The notes under the pieces: model-generated
The model's database searches: none
What the model was told of the DNA's origin: nothing
The model's input: the letters and a program-made list of their open reading frames with translations, nothing else
DNA from: Lentisphaerota bacterium
Lineage (GTDB): Bacteria; Verrucomicrobiota; Lentisphaeria; Victivallales; Victivallaceae
Assembly (NCBI GenBank): GCA_017134815.1
Contig: CP071032.1
Location: 1 to 64,000, forward strand
Direction of reading: 5' to 3'
Length of the DNA stretch: 64,000 nt
Made by a program: the position numbers and the translations under genes
Shown here: in pieces, positions 1 through 8,928 of the stretch
How the letters are laid out: each line of letters starts with the position of its first letter
How positions within the stretch are numbered: the first letter of the stretch is position 1

Positions 1-762
1 ATGCTGATGATTCACGGTAATCCTACATGGTCTTTTATGTATCGCGATTTGATTGCTGAGTTCAGCAAGGAATACCGGGTTATTGCTCCTGATCATCTTG
101 GGTGCGGTCTTTCTGAAAAACCGCAGGATTTTCAGTATCGTCTGGAGACGCATATTGATAATCTCGAGTCGTTGATTTTCACTCTGAAGCTGCGCAATAT
201 TACATTAGTGCTGCACGACAGCGGTGCGGCAATCGGGATGGGATTTGCGGTGCGACATCCGGAGATGATTTCAAGGCTGATCATATTAAATTCCGCCGCC
301 TTTTCGGTGGAATGGCTTCCTTTCAGGCTGGTTCTCTGCAAAATACCATGGCTGGATGATAAGATTATTCGTCGTTCAAATTTATTTGTCTGGTTTTCAA
401 ATCTCTTGAATTCTGTAAAGAAAATGCCGCCTGAGATAAAAAAGGCCTATAAACTGCCATATCAGTCTTTTGATGACAGAATCGCTCTTTTGCGTTTTGT
501 ACAGGATATTCCTTTGGACCCCGAACACATTTCCTATGAGGTGCTGCTTGAAATTGAGCATGGACTCTGGATGTTCAGAGAAATGCCGGTTTGCATAATC
601 TGGGGAATGCGTGACTGGCTTTACAGCAGACGGTACCTTATGCGCTGGAAGCTGTATTACCCTCAGGCAGAGGTACTGGAACTGGACAATGCCGGGCAGT
701 ATCTGCTTGAGGATGAGGGGCAGGAAGCTATAAAATTTATCCGCCATTTTATCAGGAAATAA
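1..762 (+). CDS. OleB-like alpha/beta hydrolase (haloalkane dehalogenase family), 5' end probably outside the window
   Basis: Alpha/beta-hydrolase fold. The oxyanion-hole motif HGNPTWSF begins at residue 5, and PDHLGCGLSEKP and a HDSG nucleophile elbow (Asp at about residue 73) follow. The block FVQDIPLDP and the overall spacing resemble OleB, the haloalkane-dehalogenase-like beta-lactone decarboxylase of long-chain olefin synthesis (recalled similarity). The family usually has about 30 residues before HGNPTW, so the visible ATG at base 1 is probably internal. Near the C-terminus, where the family has AGH, this protein has AGQ (codon 697-699), so the catalytic histidine appears to be missing. 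The downstream amidohydrolase starts 7 bases after the stop, so the two are probably co-transcribed. Family call is firm; OleB function is inferred. Confidence 0.75.
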   Translation: MLMIHGNPTWSFMYRDLIAEFSKEYRVIAPDHLGCGLSEKPQDFQYRLETHIDNLESLIFTLKLRNITLVLHDSGAAIGMGFAVRHPEMISRLIILNSAAFSVEWLPFRLVLCKIPWLDDKIIRRSNLFVWFSNLLNSVKKMPPEIKKAYKLPYQSFDDRIALLRFVQDIPLDPEHISYEVLLEIEHGLWMFREMPVCIIWGMRDWLYSRRYLMRWKLYYPQAEVLELDNAGQYLLEDEGQEAIKFIRHFIRK

Positions 763-769
763 AACCAAC

Positions 770-2152
770 ATGATGTCCGGCGAGCTTACAATAAGGCAGG
801 GAAGAGTAATTGACGCTGCCAGCAGGCTTGACAAGGTGTGCGACATATTGGCGGAAGGCGGCAGAATAGCCGCAATCGGAGACAGTGTAAAGATAAAAGG
901 CAGAGAAATCAATGCTGCAGGTAAGCTTGTATTGCCCGGTCTGATTGACACTCATGTTCACTTTGCCGAAAATACTCGCGGCTACTATATGCTCACCCGG
1001 GCCGGTGTAACAACCGCCATTGACCTGCTTGGTGAAAGCAGATTGTTTTTTAAAAGCTTCAGCAAATCCCACGTTGGTCTGAATGCCGCCTATCTTTATC
1101 CGCTTTTGCCCGAAAGGACAGTAAGTTCCTCAAATCCTTCCTTGAATGAGATAACCCGTGTTGTTGACAACGCCCTGAAGGCGGGGGCGATCGGGATAAA
1201 GATTGTCGGGGGACATTATCCGCTTACTCCTGAAGCCACAGCTCTGGCGATTGAAGCCTGTGCCGGACGAAAGTGCTGGTGTGCGGTTCATGCCGGATCT
1301 ACAGAAAGCGGCAGCGACCTCAATGGTTTTAAAGAATTGATACAGCTTGCCGGGTCCAATCCGGTACATATTGCGCATGTAAACTCTTATTGTCGCGGTG
1401 AAGTTCTTGGGGACCCTGTAGCTGAGGCAGTTGCGGCCTTAAGTATTTTGAGAAAACATGACAGTTACATTGCTGAATCTTATCTATCAGCAATAAACGG
1501 CTGCTCCGGACGCCTGGAAACGAGCGGTAAACCAGCCAGCAAAGTAACAGCAAAATGTCTGGAAAAAGGCGGGTATAAAGCTGATGCCGCCGGTATCCGA
1601 GAGGCTATAAGCGCTGGCTGGGCGCAGGTAAACGGGCTTTCCGGAAAAGAAGTTGTCTTGCTGGATCGGGAAAAAGGGCTTAAGTATTTTAATAAAAGCC
1701 ACGGCAAAGTAATGCTGAGCTTTCCGGTAAATTCGGCTGCGGCCCAGATAGCTATTGCGCTGGATCGAAAAGAAAGCGGCGAATTCACAGTTCCTGCATT
1801 AAGTACAGACGGTGGCAATATACCACGTAACTGTACTTTGCAGAAAGGGCTGGCGCTGGTACGTTTTGGTGCGTTATCAATGCACGAGTTTATTTTGAAA
1901 GCCTGCTGGAATCCAGCAATAATGCTGGGAATTCAGGATTATAAAGGCTCTATCAGCTGCGGAAAGGATGCTGACTTGATTATAGTCAACCCTGAAAATG
2001 CTGAGGTCGAAATTGTAATATCCAGCGGCAGGATTTCTTTTGAGCATGGTGTTTTTTATGAAAATGAAAACACTTTGCTTGCCGGAAGTGGCCCGGAGGT
2101 CACTGAAGGGATCAGCTGGCGGGAAATATCTCCTTTATGGCTGAGGCAATAA
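770..2152 (+). CDS. Amidohydrolase (D-aminoacylase/dihydroorotase-like)
   Basis: Metal-dependent hydrolase of the amidohydrolase superfamily, cytoplasmic. An N-terminal beta-sandwich segment is followed by PGLIDTHVHF, the usual HxH metal-binding motif. Further histidines lie in AVHAG and HIAHVN, and a conserved aspartate in LSTDGGN, which fit the TIM-barrel metal site. The C-terminus returns to the sandwich with GKDADLIIVNPE, typical of D-aminoacylases and dihydroorotase-like proteins. The 460-residue length is normal. Two methionines open the frame and no strong ribosome binding site distinguishes them. It follows the hydrolase gene by 7 bases. The substrate cannot be told from the sequence; cyclic amides or N-acyl amino acids are possible. 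Confidence 0.8.
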   Translation: MMSGELTIRQGRVIDAASRLDKVCDILAEGGRIAAIGDSVKIKGREINAAGKLVLPGLIDTHVHFAENTRGYYMLTRAGVTTAIDLLGESRLFFKSFSKSHVGLNAAYLYPLLPERTVSSSNPSLNEITRVVDNALKAGAIGIKIVGGHYPLTPEATALAIEACAGRKCWCAVHAGSTESGSDLNGFKELIQLAGSNPVHIAHVNSYCRGEVLGDPVAEAVAALSILRKHDSYIAESYLSAINGCSGRLETSGKPASKVTAKCLEKGGYKADAAGIREAISAGWAQVNGLSGKEVVLLDREKGLKYFNKSHGKVMLSFPVNSAAAQIAIALDRKESGEFTVPALSTDGGNIPRNCTLQKGLALVRFGALSMHEFILKACWNPAIMLGIQDYKGSISCGKDADLIIVNPENAEVEIVISSGRISFEHGVFYENENTLLAGSGPEVTEGISWREISPLWLRQ

Positions 2153-2177
2153 AAAAGGAGCAGCTTTCAGCCGCTCC
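2151..2177. terminator. Bidirectional hairpin terminator between convergent genes
   Basis: GGAGC-a-GCT pairs with AGC-c-GCTCC around a three-base loop. On the minus strand the hairpin is followed by six T residues, so it best serves the lipoprotein gene ending at 2221. It also lies just after the stop of the plus-strand amidohydrolase. Confidence 0.6.
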
Positions 2178-2220
2178 AGTTTCAGCAAAAGGAGATCTGC
2201 ATAAAAGCCGGTAAATAAAT

Positions 2221-2664
2221 TTATTTAACAGCTTTGATTCCGGTTACATTTGCAGGGTACCCGGTTACTTTGCAGTTTACTTTCCTGTAGACAAAATAAT
2301 CGGTTGATTTAATTTCATATTTCGAGCCAAGGATCATATCGGCTTTATTGAGTTTACATGCGTTGTAAACCGCCGCTGATTTTGCCTCTGCACTGGATGA
2401 CATAAATGACATGCTTCCCATTCTGGTGCAGTCAGCACAACCATCTCCGCCCCAGGAGAATAATCCAAAAAGTACATGGATTGACGCCTGGCCGGTGACT
2501 TTTTTGGGCTGGTGCTTTACAACGGCTTCGTATTCAGGGATTTTAAGTTTTTCCACATCAACAGAATTGCCGCCGTCATTGGTATTTACGCTGGTGCAGC
2601 CTGTTGTGCCGAAGCCGATTGCCGCAGCTGTCATAGTCAGAAGAAGATACTTGGTTAATTTCAT
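2221..2664 (-). CDS. TRL-like small lipoprotein
   Basis: 147-residue precursor with a lysine-containing N-terminus, a hydrophobic stretch and a lipobox-like FGTTGC, so probably lipidated at that cysteine and held in the envelope. The mature part contains LFGLFSWGGDGC, AAVYNACKLNKAD and a closing segment with KVTGYPA, which resembles the TRL-like family of small bacterial lipoproteins of unknown function. A GAGGAG ribosome binding site lies six bases before the ATG. It is monocistronic, with a hairpin downstream. Family assignment is from recalled motif similarity. Confidence 0.7.
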   Translation of the reverse strand: MKLTKYLLLTMTAAAIGFGTTGCTSVNTNDGGNSVDVEKLKIPEYEAVVKHQPKKVTGQASIHVLFGLFSWGGDGCADCTRMGSMSFMSSSAEAKSAAVYNACKLNKADMILGSKYEIKSTDYFVYRKVNCKVTGYPANVTGIKAVK

Positions 2665-2909
2665 TTTTGTCTCCTCAGTTTTTCATTAAACAATGCATTA
2701 AAGATGCATCATTATTTGATAAGACCCGCCGGTTAACAATCCGTGAGCCTGATCAAGGGAATCAAGAATAACTACTCCTTTTGCTTCTTGAATAAACTTC
2801 CCTGAGAATCAATATAATCATTTGAAAATGAAATACAATGTTTTTGCCCTGTTTTGAAATGTTTTATTTCCTGTGCCGGCTGGAACTTACGCAAATTTCA
2901 GTAAGAAAG

Positions 2910-2930
2910 CCCAATAAAAAAATTGGGGTT
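2910..2930 (-). terminator. Possible weak terminator hairpin
   Basis: CCCAAT and ATTGGG pair around an A-rich loop immediately after the stop of the zinc-ribbon gene. On the minus strand it continues into CTTTCTT rather than a clean T-run, so the call is tentative. Confidence 0.35.
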
Positions 2931-4929
2931 ATTTTCGGCGCCTTCTTACTTTCAGGGCCTCTTTTACTGATATATACCTTACTTCCAGAGAGCCGCAATA
3001 TGGACATTGCGGCGGCAGAGTTTTGGAAAACATGTCGCTTCTTTTTGCCGTTCTGGATTTAATTTCCGGCACCATATACGGGAAACACTTCTTACATTTC
3101 GAACAGTAAAATGCCATGCCGAGTTTGCCGTCGCAGTTGGTACAGGTTGCTCCTTCTACCTTGGCAAGTCTGCGGATCCCGCGCTGTTTGCATTTGCGGC
3201 ACATTACATGATAGCGACACTTTTCTGGCCGATGCTTACGGTCAACTTCACTGGTTCGCCTGATAGTGCTGAAAACCAGCAGGGAAACCAGGGTAATGCT
3301 GGCGAAAAGAACATATCTTTTAGAAGTTTTTCTTCTGGTATCCGGCATAAACCCCTTAACCGCTTCAAATATTATCAAAATGGTGGCAAAAATTAAAGAG
3401 CGTTCTGCCCGGTTTCTAAGGAACTGCTCAACCCTTGATGCTTCTATCGGTTTCTGTATAGCGGCTCTTCGAGTCGCTGCGATTTTTTCAAGTCTTGCTC
3501 TTTCCGCTGATTCAGTAGAAAGTCTTTTGGCTTTTTCTTCATCATGGTTAATGTCTTTTAAAGTTTTCTGAGAGGCAGCTGGGTATTGCTGTTTAAGTTT
3601 TTGCTCTTTTTTAATATTATTAATTTCTTTTTTAAAGGTTTTTCGCTGTTCAGGTGTGGCTGTTGTTTTCTTCTTGTACTCTGCTTGACGCTGCTTGATG
3701 AGTTCCAGTGGATGGGCACTTTGTTGATTAGAGCTAATAATGTTGCTCGAAAGTTTACCCTCTTGTTTGACAGGGTGAGCGCTTTTGGGTTTTGGCGGCA
3801 TACTGCCAATCACCTTGGCGGCTCCAGTACCGGGCTTATGAAGTTTTAATGGTTTTACCTGCGGCCCTGTCGGCCTTGAATTTGCCTTCGGAGGTCCGGA
3901 CTCAGAATTTAGCGGAACTGAAATCATTTGACCACAGCGGGTGCACTCAGCTTTTTTCCCAGCAAAAGTTTTCCATAACCTGTATTTCTGACCACACTGT
4001 TTACACCAGCAAATAATATCCTCTTTTTCACCATGAGCCATTTTAAGTGCCTGGTCAATACTTTTAATGCTCCTGGCTTTTGCTATCTTATATTTAGTGT
4101 TTTTGGGAGGCGGTCCACTTTCAGAAGCTGCCGGGACGGTAAATTCTTCACGACAGTTTGAGCACACCGCGCGCTGGCCAATAACTTCTCTGGGCAGTCG
4201 ATATTTCTGGCCGCATTTTTTACACCAGAAAAGGACTTTATCTTCCTGTTCAGGTTCATATTTATTGTAAAGTCCGCTTTGTGCTCTGTTTTTTATTGCC
4301 GGGTCAATTTCAGATTCATGTGGAACCGGCAGACTGCTGCCGCATTTGTTGCAGCATGCTTCTTTACCAGCAAACTCTCTGCCCAGTCGATATTTCTGGC
4401 CGCAGACCTTGCACCAGAAGGTAATCTTCTCCGGTTGGCTATTAATAGCTTCAGGCTGAGCTGGTAATGATTTATCAGGAGGCTCTGCTTCTGACAGGTG
4501 TGGAACCGGCAGGCTGCCGCCACATTTGTTGCATTTAGCCTTTTTGCCAGCAAATTCCCTGCCCAGTCGATATTTCTGGCCGCATTTTTTACACCAGAAA
4601 AGAATTTTGTCGGGCTGGCTTGTAGAAAATTCCGATGGCGGAGCATATTCGGATTGATGCGGGACCGGCAGACTGGCGCCACATTTGTTGCATTCAGCTT
4701 TTTTTCCGGAATATTCCTGGTTGAGTCGATATTTCTGGCCGCATTTTTTACACCAGAAAAGAATTTTGTCAGGTTTATTATTTGTTGAATCCTCGTGTGC
4801 GCTGATAGTTGATTTTTCAGGAACAGTAATGCTGTTCATGCAATTCATGCATAAAACTTTTTTACCGGCCAGATCTTCATCCAGTTCATATTTCTGATTG
4901 CAGTTGCTACACCTGAACCTGACGGACAT
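2929..4929 (-). CDS. Six-fold zinc-ribbon repeat membrane protein
   Basis: 666 residues. The N-terminal half has six consecutive zinc ribbons of MJ0042 style, each about 35 residues with CxxC, then GQKYRL, GKKA and a second CxxC ending in VP. Proline/serine-rich linkers separate them. A basic, helical, Lys/Glu-rich central region follows. Two hydrophobic segments (around LIFATILIIFEAV and YVLFASITLVSLLVF) probably cross the membrane. The C-terminal about 90 residues hold further Cys pairs (CRKC, CTNC, CSKC, CPYC), at least two more ribbons. No catalytic domain is seen. Binding of protein or nucleic acid through the ribbons is possible, but the function is unknown. A GAGGT ribosome binding site lies four bases before the ATG at 4929. 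Confidence 0.75.
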   Translation of the reverse strand: MSVRFRCSNCNQKYELDEDLAGKKVLCMNCMNSITVPEKSTISAHEDSTNNKPDKILFWCKKCGQKYRLNQEYSGKKAECNKCGASLPVPHQSEYAPPSEFSTSQPDKILFWCKKCGQKYRLGREFAGKKAKCNKCGGSLPVPHLSEAEPPDKSLPAQPEAINSQPEKITFWCKVCGQKYRLGREFAGKEACCNKCGSSLPVPHESEIDPAIKNRAQSGLYNKYEPEQEDKVLFWCKKCGQKYRLPREVIGQRAVCSNCREEFTVPAASESGPPPKNTKYKIAKARSIKSIDQALKMAHGEKEDIICWCKQCGQKYRLWKTFAGKKAECTRCGQMISVPLNSESGPPKANSRPTGPQVKPLKLHKPGTGAAKVIGSMPPKPKSAHPVKQEGKLSSNIISSNQQSAHPLELIKQRQAEYKKKTTATPEQRKTFKKEINNIKKEQKLKQQYPAASQKTLKDINHDEEKAKRLSTESAERARLEKIAATRRAAIQKPIEASRVEQFLRNRAERSLIFATILIIFEAVKGFMPDTRRKTSKRYVLFASITLVSLLVFSTIRRTSEVDRKHRPEKCRYHVMCRKCKQRGIRRLAKVEGATCTNCDGKLGMAFYCSKCKKCFPYMVPEIKSRTAKRSDMFSKTLPPQCPYCGSLEVRYISVKEALKVRRRRK
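3900..4925. repeat. Tandem coding repeats for zinc ribbons
   Basis: The same stretch, beginning CAGTCGATATTTCTGGCCGC, recurs near 4198, 4384 and 4564, and a near copy near 4727. The spacing is roughly 165 to 185 bases. Divergent copies lie near 3965 and 4875. DNA identity is highest in the central copies, which suggests recent unit duplication or conversion within the gene. Confidence 0.75.
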
Positions 4930-5278
4930 AAAACCTCACAAAAATAATCTATGTTTCCCGCTAACTTATAAATTAACATTAAATTAGATAAAAAACAAAC
5001 CATTGATGCTTTGTTTTTGAATGTTTATTACAAAAAAAGATATAATATTGTTTAGTTTAAACAAGAAAAGCGATAAATAGATTTTTTAAATTATTTTGCT
5101 GTAAAAAGCAGAAGTCTGATGTTTAATATTCAGAAGAATATTATATAAACGAATTCTGAAAAACTAACCGTAGTAAACGGTTGTATTTTTCAACGCATAA
5201 ATCACATAAATACGAGTAGTGTTTTTAAGACGTTTGTATCCAGTTCACGCAATAAGCGGTTGTTGAAAATATAAAAAG
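4930..5278. other. AT-rich intergenic region
   Basis: Non-coding, strongly AT-rich, with no convincing open frame or RNA gene. It must hold the promoter for the minus-strand zinc-ribbon gene (several TATAAT-like stretches near 5040) and the 3' end of the pilin/LamG gene. No clear terminator hairpin was seen. Confidence 0.5.
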
Positions 5279-6274
5279 TTATGAGTGTTCCGCTCCCATC
5301 TGCCAGTGGCCGAAGATCTCTTTGTCCGAAAGCGCTCTTCCGTAGATAAGGAACTCGTCAACCTTGCCCTTGAAGTGACAGCCGATACTGCCTTCTTTTG
5401 TAGGATTTCCATATCTGTTATCGCGACGGAAGCGCAGTGCTCCAACAATTAACCTGGCATCGCATTTGGTTAAGGTTGCCTGATAAAAGTTAGTAGCACG
5501 ATGCACCAGTTTTTTTCCGTTAAAAAAAACATCGACGGTCTGTTTACCTTTTACAAAACGATTTCTGAGAACCAGATGAAACCAGTCGGTATTGTTAAGT
5601 CTTACATTTTTAGTTCCGTCTTCACATATATCATCAAAACCAATGCATTTCCTGCAGACGTCAACCTCAAATTGTCCTCTGGCTGTTGATTGGTCATAAC
5701 TGCTGCCGTCAAAATACATGTCATACTGCCCGTAGCCTCTGGGCGGCCTAGCCATGTAGCTTTTGGCAAAGACGCCATCCCATTTTCGCAGCCGGTCAAA
5801 CTTGACCCAGATTAGAACAGTGAAGTTATCTTCTTCCCCGTAGTCGATGTGTTTCACCTGGTCGATTTCAAGGTAGGTACCGAATCCGTCAAACTGTAAA
5901 GCTCTTTTGTCCCCCCACCACCTGCCTTTTGTCCACTGTGGGTTTTTTACGATATTGTCTGTTCCGTCAGGTATGATGCCATGCCCGTATTTCACGATTC
6001 CACGGTAGCTTTTTACATTGAATCCTTTTTGTTCATTGCCGACTGCTGAATTTTTTACGATATGGCCTTTCCCTTCCTGAAAGTTGAAGTTGATGGTACA
6101 GGTCGGATCATTGCTGCACTGGCGGTTGAATGCCATCCAGCGGACAAAACGGGCGCGCGCCCTTGACTTGCTGAATGCCGGCAGCAGCAGATTGATGAGT
6201 ATTGCAATTATGCTGATAGTTACAAGGAGCTCTATAAGGGTAAAGTTGGGGGTGCTCCCTGGCCTTCGATTCAT
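5279..6274 (-). CDS. Prepilin-type exported protein with LamG domain
   Basis: The start is placed at the methionine at 6274, giving MNRRPGSTPNFTLIELLV: a short basic leader, then the type IV prepilin cleavage/methylation site and a hydrophobic helix ending in AFSKSRARAR. An upstream in-frame start is possible but adds a non-pilin-like leader. The rest is a concanavalin A/LamG-like domain: ALQFDGFGTYLEI, FTVLIWVKFD, WFHLVLR, KGKVDEFLIYGRALSDKEI. The product is about 331 residues and probably exported through a type II or type IV pilin-like pathway, with a carbohydrate- or ligand-binding surface. Such pilin/LamG proteins are widespread in Lentisphaerota and Planctomycetota. Confidence 0.8.
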   Translation of the reverse strand: MNRRPGSTPNFTLIELLVTISIIAILINLLLPAFSKSRARARFVRWMAFNRQCSNDPTCTINFNFQEGKGHIVKNSAVGNEQKGFNVKSYRGIVKYGHGIIPDGTDNIVKNPQWTKGRWWGDKRALQFDGFGTYLEIDQVKHIDYGEEDNFTVLIWVKFDRLRKWDGVFAKSYMARPPRGYGQYDMYFDGSSYDQSTARGQFEVDVCRKCIGFDDICEDGTKNVRLNNTDWFHLVLRNRFVKGKQTVDVFFNGKKLVHRATNFYQATLTKCDARLIVGALRFRRDNRYGNPTKEGSIGCHFKGKVDEFLIYGRALSDKEIFGHWQMGAEHS

Positions 6275-6530
6275 ATGAATATTCTCTTTGCTTACAATTA
6301 ATACACTGTCCCAGTAAGATATAATACATCTTATTTGAATATATTTCAAGTTTAATAATTTAGAGATATGACATGATGAGTATTGTGTGCAGCTCATTGA
6401 TGAGTATTTTGATGCAGTATAAGGATTGAATTTAACGCTCTTGTATAGAGTTAATATGTAAATATATTATTATATATCTAATAAATATTTATCAGAACGA
6501 ATATGCAGCATTGCCGCCTCTGCATAAAAA

Positions 6531-6884
6531 TCATTTTGATGCAGCAGTTTTCACCATAAGCCCCAAAAGCATCCCGATGATATAATAAAAGACAACTTGT
6601 CCTATAAACAGGGATGCATATTCGATAACTTGTGACACTATAACCGGTATGTCTGTCGGCAAAAGCATTTTGACAGCTCCGAATGCAGCGAATCCCGGCA
6701 AAGTGAAAAAGTAAATAAGGGCAGTTCCGATATTCCAGGGAAAGGAAAGTTTATCCGGCGAACTGTAAAGCGGTGACATGCCGACTTTCCAGTAAGAGGC
6801 GTCAATAAAGACCAGAATGGCACAAAGCACCCCGAAACCCACCAGACAGTTGATGATAAAATTGCGTAATTTTACTCCGTCCAT
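6531..6884 (-). CDS. Small membrane protein, unknown function
   Basis: 117 residues from the ATG at 6884, chosen because AAAGGAGGA lies six bases upstream; a longer frame has no such site. Three hydrophobic segments are visible: IINCLVGFGVLCAILVFI, a central IYFFTLPGFAAFG region and VVFYYIIGMLLGLMV. It is probably an inner-membrane protein. No family was recognised. It stands alone between AT-rich spacers. Confidence 0.6.
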   Translation of the reverse strand: MDGVKLRNFIINCLVGFGVLCAILVFIDASYWKVGMSPLYSSPDKLSFPWNIGTALIYFFTLPGFAAFGAVKMLLPTDIPVIVSQVIEYASLFIGQVVFYYIIGMLLGLMVKTAASK

Positions 6885-6979
6885 GATAATTCCTCCTTTA
6901 AGTATCTTATGCTGACAGTTAATAAAAATCAAGTATGATGCAGTATATTATTGCCGCTTTATAAATTCATAACTCTATA

Positions 6980-7723
6980 TTAACCAAGATTTCTCATCAA
7001 TTTAAGAGCGTTTTTAACAGCATGTCCTGCAATATCGTTATTAAAGTAGACATAAGAACTGATGTGCTTCTTGGAATTGCTAATAATTTTATGCGCCAGA
7101 GAGTGAAGAAAATCTTCAGTGTAACTGCCGCAGTAAACAGCATTTTCCGGGCCGTGCAGCCGGAAATACTGCACCGGCAGGGAAACTTCATTTATTTCAA
7201 ATGGCAGGCCGGGCCAGTCGGAACAGCAGCGTACCGCGTTATAATGGCTCAGAAGTCTGTCTGTTTCGGGGGTGTACCAGGCCTGGTTTCTGAATTCAAA
7301 TATATGCTGGATTTTTTTGAACGCAGAGAGGTTTCTTAAAAATTCTTCAAGGTCTGCGGATGTCGGCGTTAACTCCGGGGGCAACTGCCACAGGATTGCC
7401 CGCAGTTTATCTTTCAGGTTTTGCGCAGGCCCGAGGAATCTGTTCAAGTAGGCGGTGCCGACATTAAGTTTGTGATAATGGGTTACAAACTTGCTCCCCT
7501 TTAGAATAAACGAGAAATTTGCCGGAGTAGTTTCATACCATTTTATGAAGTTCTGAGGAGAAGGCGTTCGGTAAAATGTTGAATTAATTTCCACAGAGTT
7601 AAAGCGCGCCGCATAATAACGAAGCCGTGAAGTATCAGCAAGTTCTTCTGGATAGAAGACCTCACGCCAGTGACTGTAGGCAAATCCGCTGGTGCCGATA
7701 TAAATTTTTGAACTCGAGTTCAT
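6980..7723 (-). CDS. DUF72 (YecE-like) family protein
   Basis: 247 residues from the ATG at 7723 with a GGAG site 11 bases upstream; a TTG nine bases earlier sits too close to that site. Family hallmarks: IYIGTSGFAYSHW near the start, FNSVEINSTFYRTP, FSFILKGSKFVTH, LWQLPPEL, FEFRNQAWY and YVYFNNDIAGHAVKNA at the end. DUF72 proteins form a TIM-barrel-like fold of unknown biochemical role. It follows the Lrp-type regulator by 52 bases in the same direction, so the two may be co-transcribed. Confidence 0.85.
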   Translation of the reverse strand: MNSSSKIYIGTSGFAYSHWREVFYPEELADTSRLRYYAARFNSVEINSTFYRTPSPQNFIKWYETTPANFSFILKGSKFVTHYHKLNVGTAYLNRFLGPAQNLKDKLRAILWQLPPELTPTSADLEEFLRNLSAFKKIQHIFEFRNQAWYTPETDRLLSHYNAVRCCSDWPGLPFEINEVSLPVQYFRLHGPENAVYCGSYTEDFLHSLAHKIISNSKKHISSYVYFNNDIAGHAVKNALKLMRNLG

Positions 7724-7775
7724 GGCCGGCAACGCTCCATTGCGTGAACAACACTGAAATTTCTGGATCAGAAGT

Positions 7776-8222
7776 TCAGTCTTTCTGGATATTAAGCCAT
7801 TTATTATAGCTTTTCATAACCATAAAACTTTCAGTCGAGACAATACCCTGTACGCTGGAAAGTTCTTCGTCAATAAACCTGATCAGGCCGGTTTTAAACT
7901 CCAGCCAGACTTCAATAATCATATCATAACGCCCGCTGGTAATCATAACCGCGTCAACATCTGGCAAGTCTGATATCTGCTCAGAAATTTTCTTCAGTTC
8001 TCTGCTGGTGGCAATATTTACGCCTAAAAGGACCAGTTGCCTGTTGCTGACAGATTCCGGGTTTACAGTTGCGGTAATGCGAAAGTCACCTGATTCTGAG
8101 AGGCGTTTTAGCCGGTTTCTGACTGTGCCTTCAGATACGCTCAGTTTTTCGGCCAGGTCGCTGTTTTTTAAACGCCCGTCAGTACTGAGCTGCATCAGTA
8201 ATTTCTTATCTAATTCGTCCAC
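7776..8222 (-). CDS. Lrp/AsnC-family transcriptional regulator
   Basis: 148 residues, starting at a GTG (8220-8222) with AAAGGA eight bases upstream. An N-terminal winged helix-turn-helix (LDKKLLMQLSTDGRLKNSDL, then LSVSEGTVRNRLKRL) is followed by the RAM ligand-binding domain (VNIATSRELKKISEQI, VDAVMITSGRYDMIIEV). Lrp-type proteins bind DNA as dimers or octamers and usually respond to amino acids. No target can be named. The gene lies just upstream of the DUF72 gene. Confidence 0.9.
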   Translation of the reverse strand: MDELDKKLLMQLSTDGRLKNSDLAEKLSVSEGTVRNRLKRLSESGDFRITATVNPESVSNRQLVLLGVNIATSRELKKISEQISDLPDVDAVMITSGRYDMIIEVWLEFKTGLIRFIDEELSSVQGIVSTESFMVMKSYNKWLNIQKD

Positions 8223-8278
8223 TTTTTAAAATCCTTTTTCTTTCAGGCTGCAATTGTTCAGATTTCAAAAACTGCAAA

Positions 8279-8902
8279 TTATTCGAGGTTTGCAGTCTGT
8301 TTAAATTTTTCAGCCATTTTTTCAGCACAATATTTTATAAAAATCTGTCTTTGAGCTTCTTGATTCTTGATCGTAATCAGCCGCAGCTTCAAGTAATTAG
8401 CAAAATCTTTCCGCTCATAGCGGTTTGCCGTGTCAAAGTCCTTCCTGATTGTCAGCAGCAGTTCTCCGTCACTGGTGTCAAGCCACCATAACTGGACCTT
8501 GACTGAGAGTTCCGGGTTCTCCTTTATGCTGATTACGCCGCACAGTACTGTTGAGCAGCCAAGGGCTTTGCCCAGCGTTACGAATTCTCTGGTGCGAATA
8601 TTGAATTTGTCTTTATTATCATTTTTGCTGGCTTTGGTAAAAGCATCCTGCATACTCAGCAGGTCACCACTGTAAACGACTTGATTTTTACCCAGCAGAG
8701 TCTGCATTCTGAGCCGGAAGTTTTCCCCGAAATCCCCTGCATATTTTTCCGGATAAGTTTTCAGCTTGACAATGAGCATCTGCTTGTGCAGCATCGCCCG
8801 GGTTTTCTCCGGTTGACAGTTATCAATTATCCAGGGAGTTCTGCAGCCGTTACAGAATAACGTTGCAAGCAGCAGAACGGGTAAAAATATGCTTTTTTTC
8901 AT
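8279..8902 (-). CDS. Lipoprotein with CsgG/FlgO-like domain features
   Basis: 207 residues from the ATG at 8902, which has GGAG five bases upstream. The signal peptide ends in a lipobox-like LFCNGC. The mature protein includes LGKALGCSTVLCGVISI, then VKVQLWWLDTSDGELL, an arrangement like the periplasmic lipoproteins related to CsgG and FlgO (alpha/beta domain with an internally consistent 'sort of class, tested strength, output of work' strand order). This similarity is from pattern only. It follows hemW by 26 bases on the same strand. Role unknown, probably envelope. Confidence 0.6.
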   Translation of the reverse strand: MKKSIFLPVLLLATLFCNGCRTPWIIDNCQPEKTRAMLHKQMLIVKLKTYPEKYAGDFGENFRLRMQTLLGKNQVVYSGDLLSMQDAFTKASKNDNKDKFNIRTREFVTLGKALGCSTVLCGVISIKENPELSVKVQLWWLDTSDGELLLTIRKDFDTANRYERKDFANYLKLRLITIKNQEAQRQIFIKYCAEKMAEKFKQTANLE

Positions 8903-8928
8903 GGAAGCTCCACATCTCAAGTAGTTTT

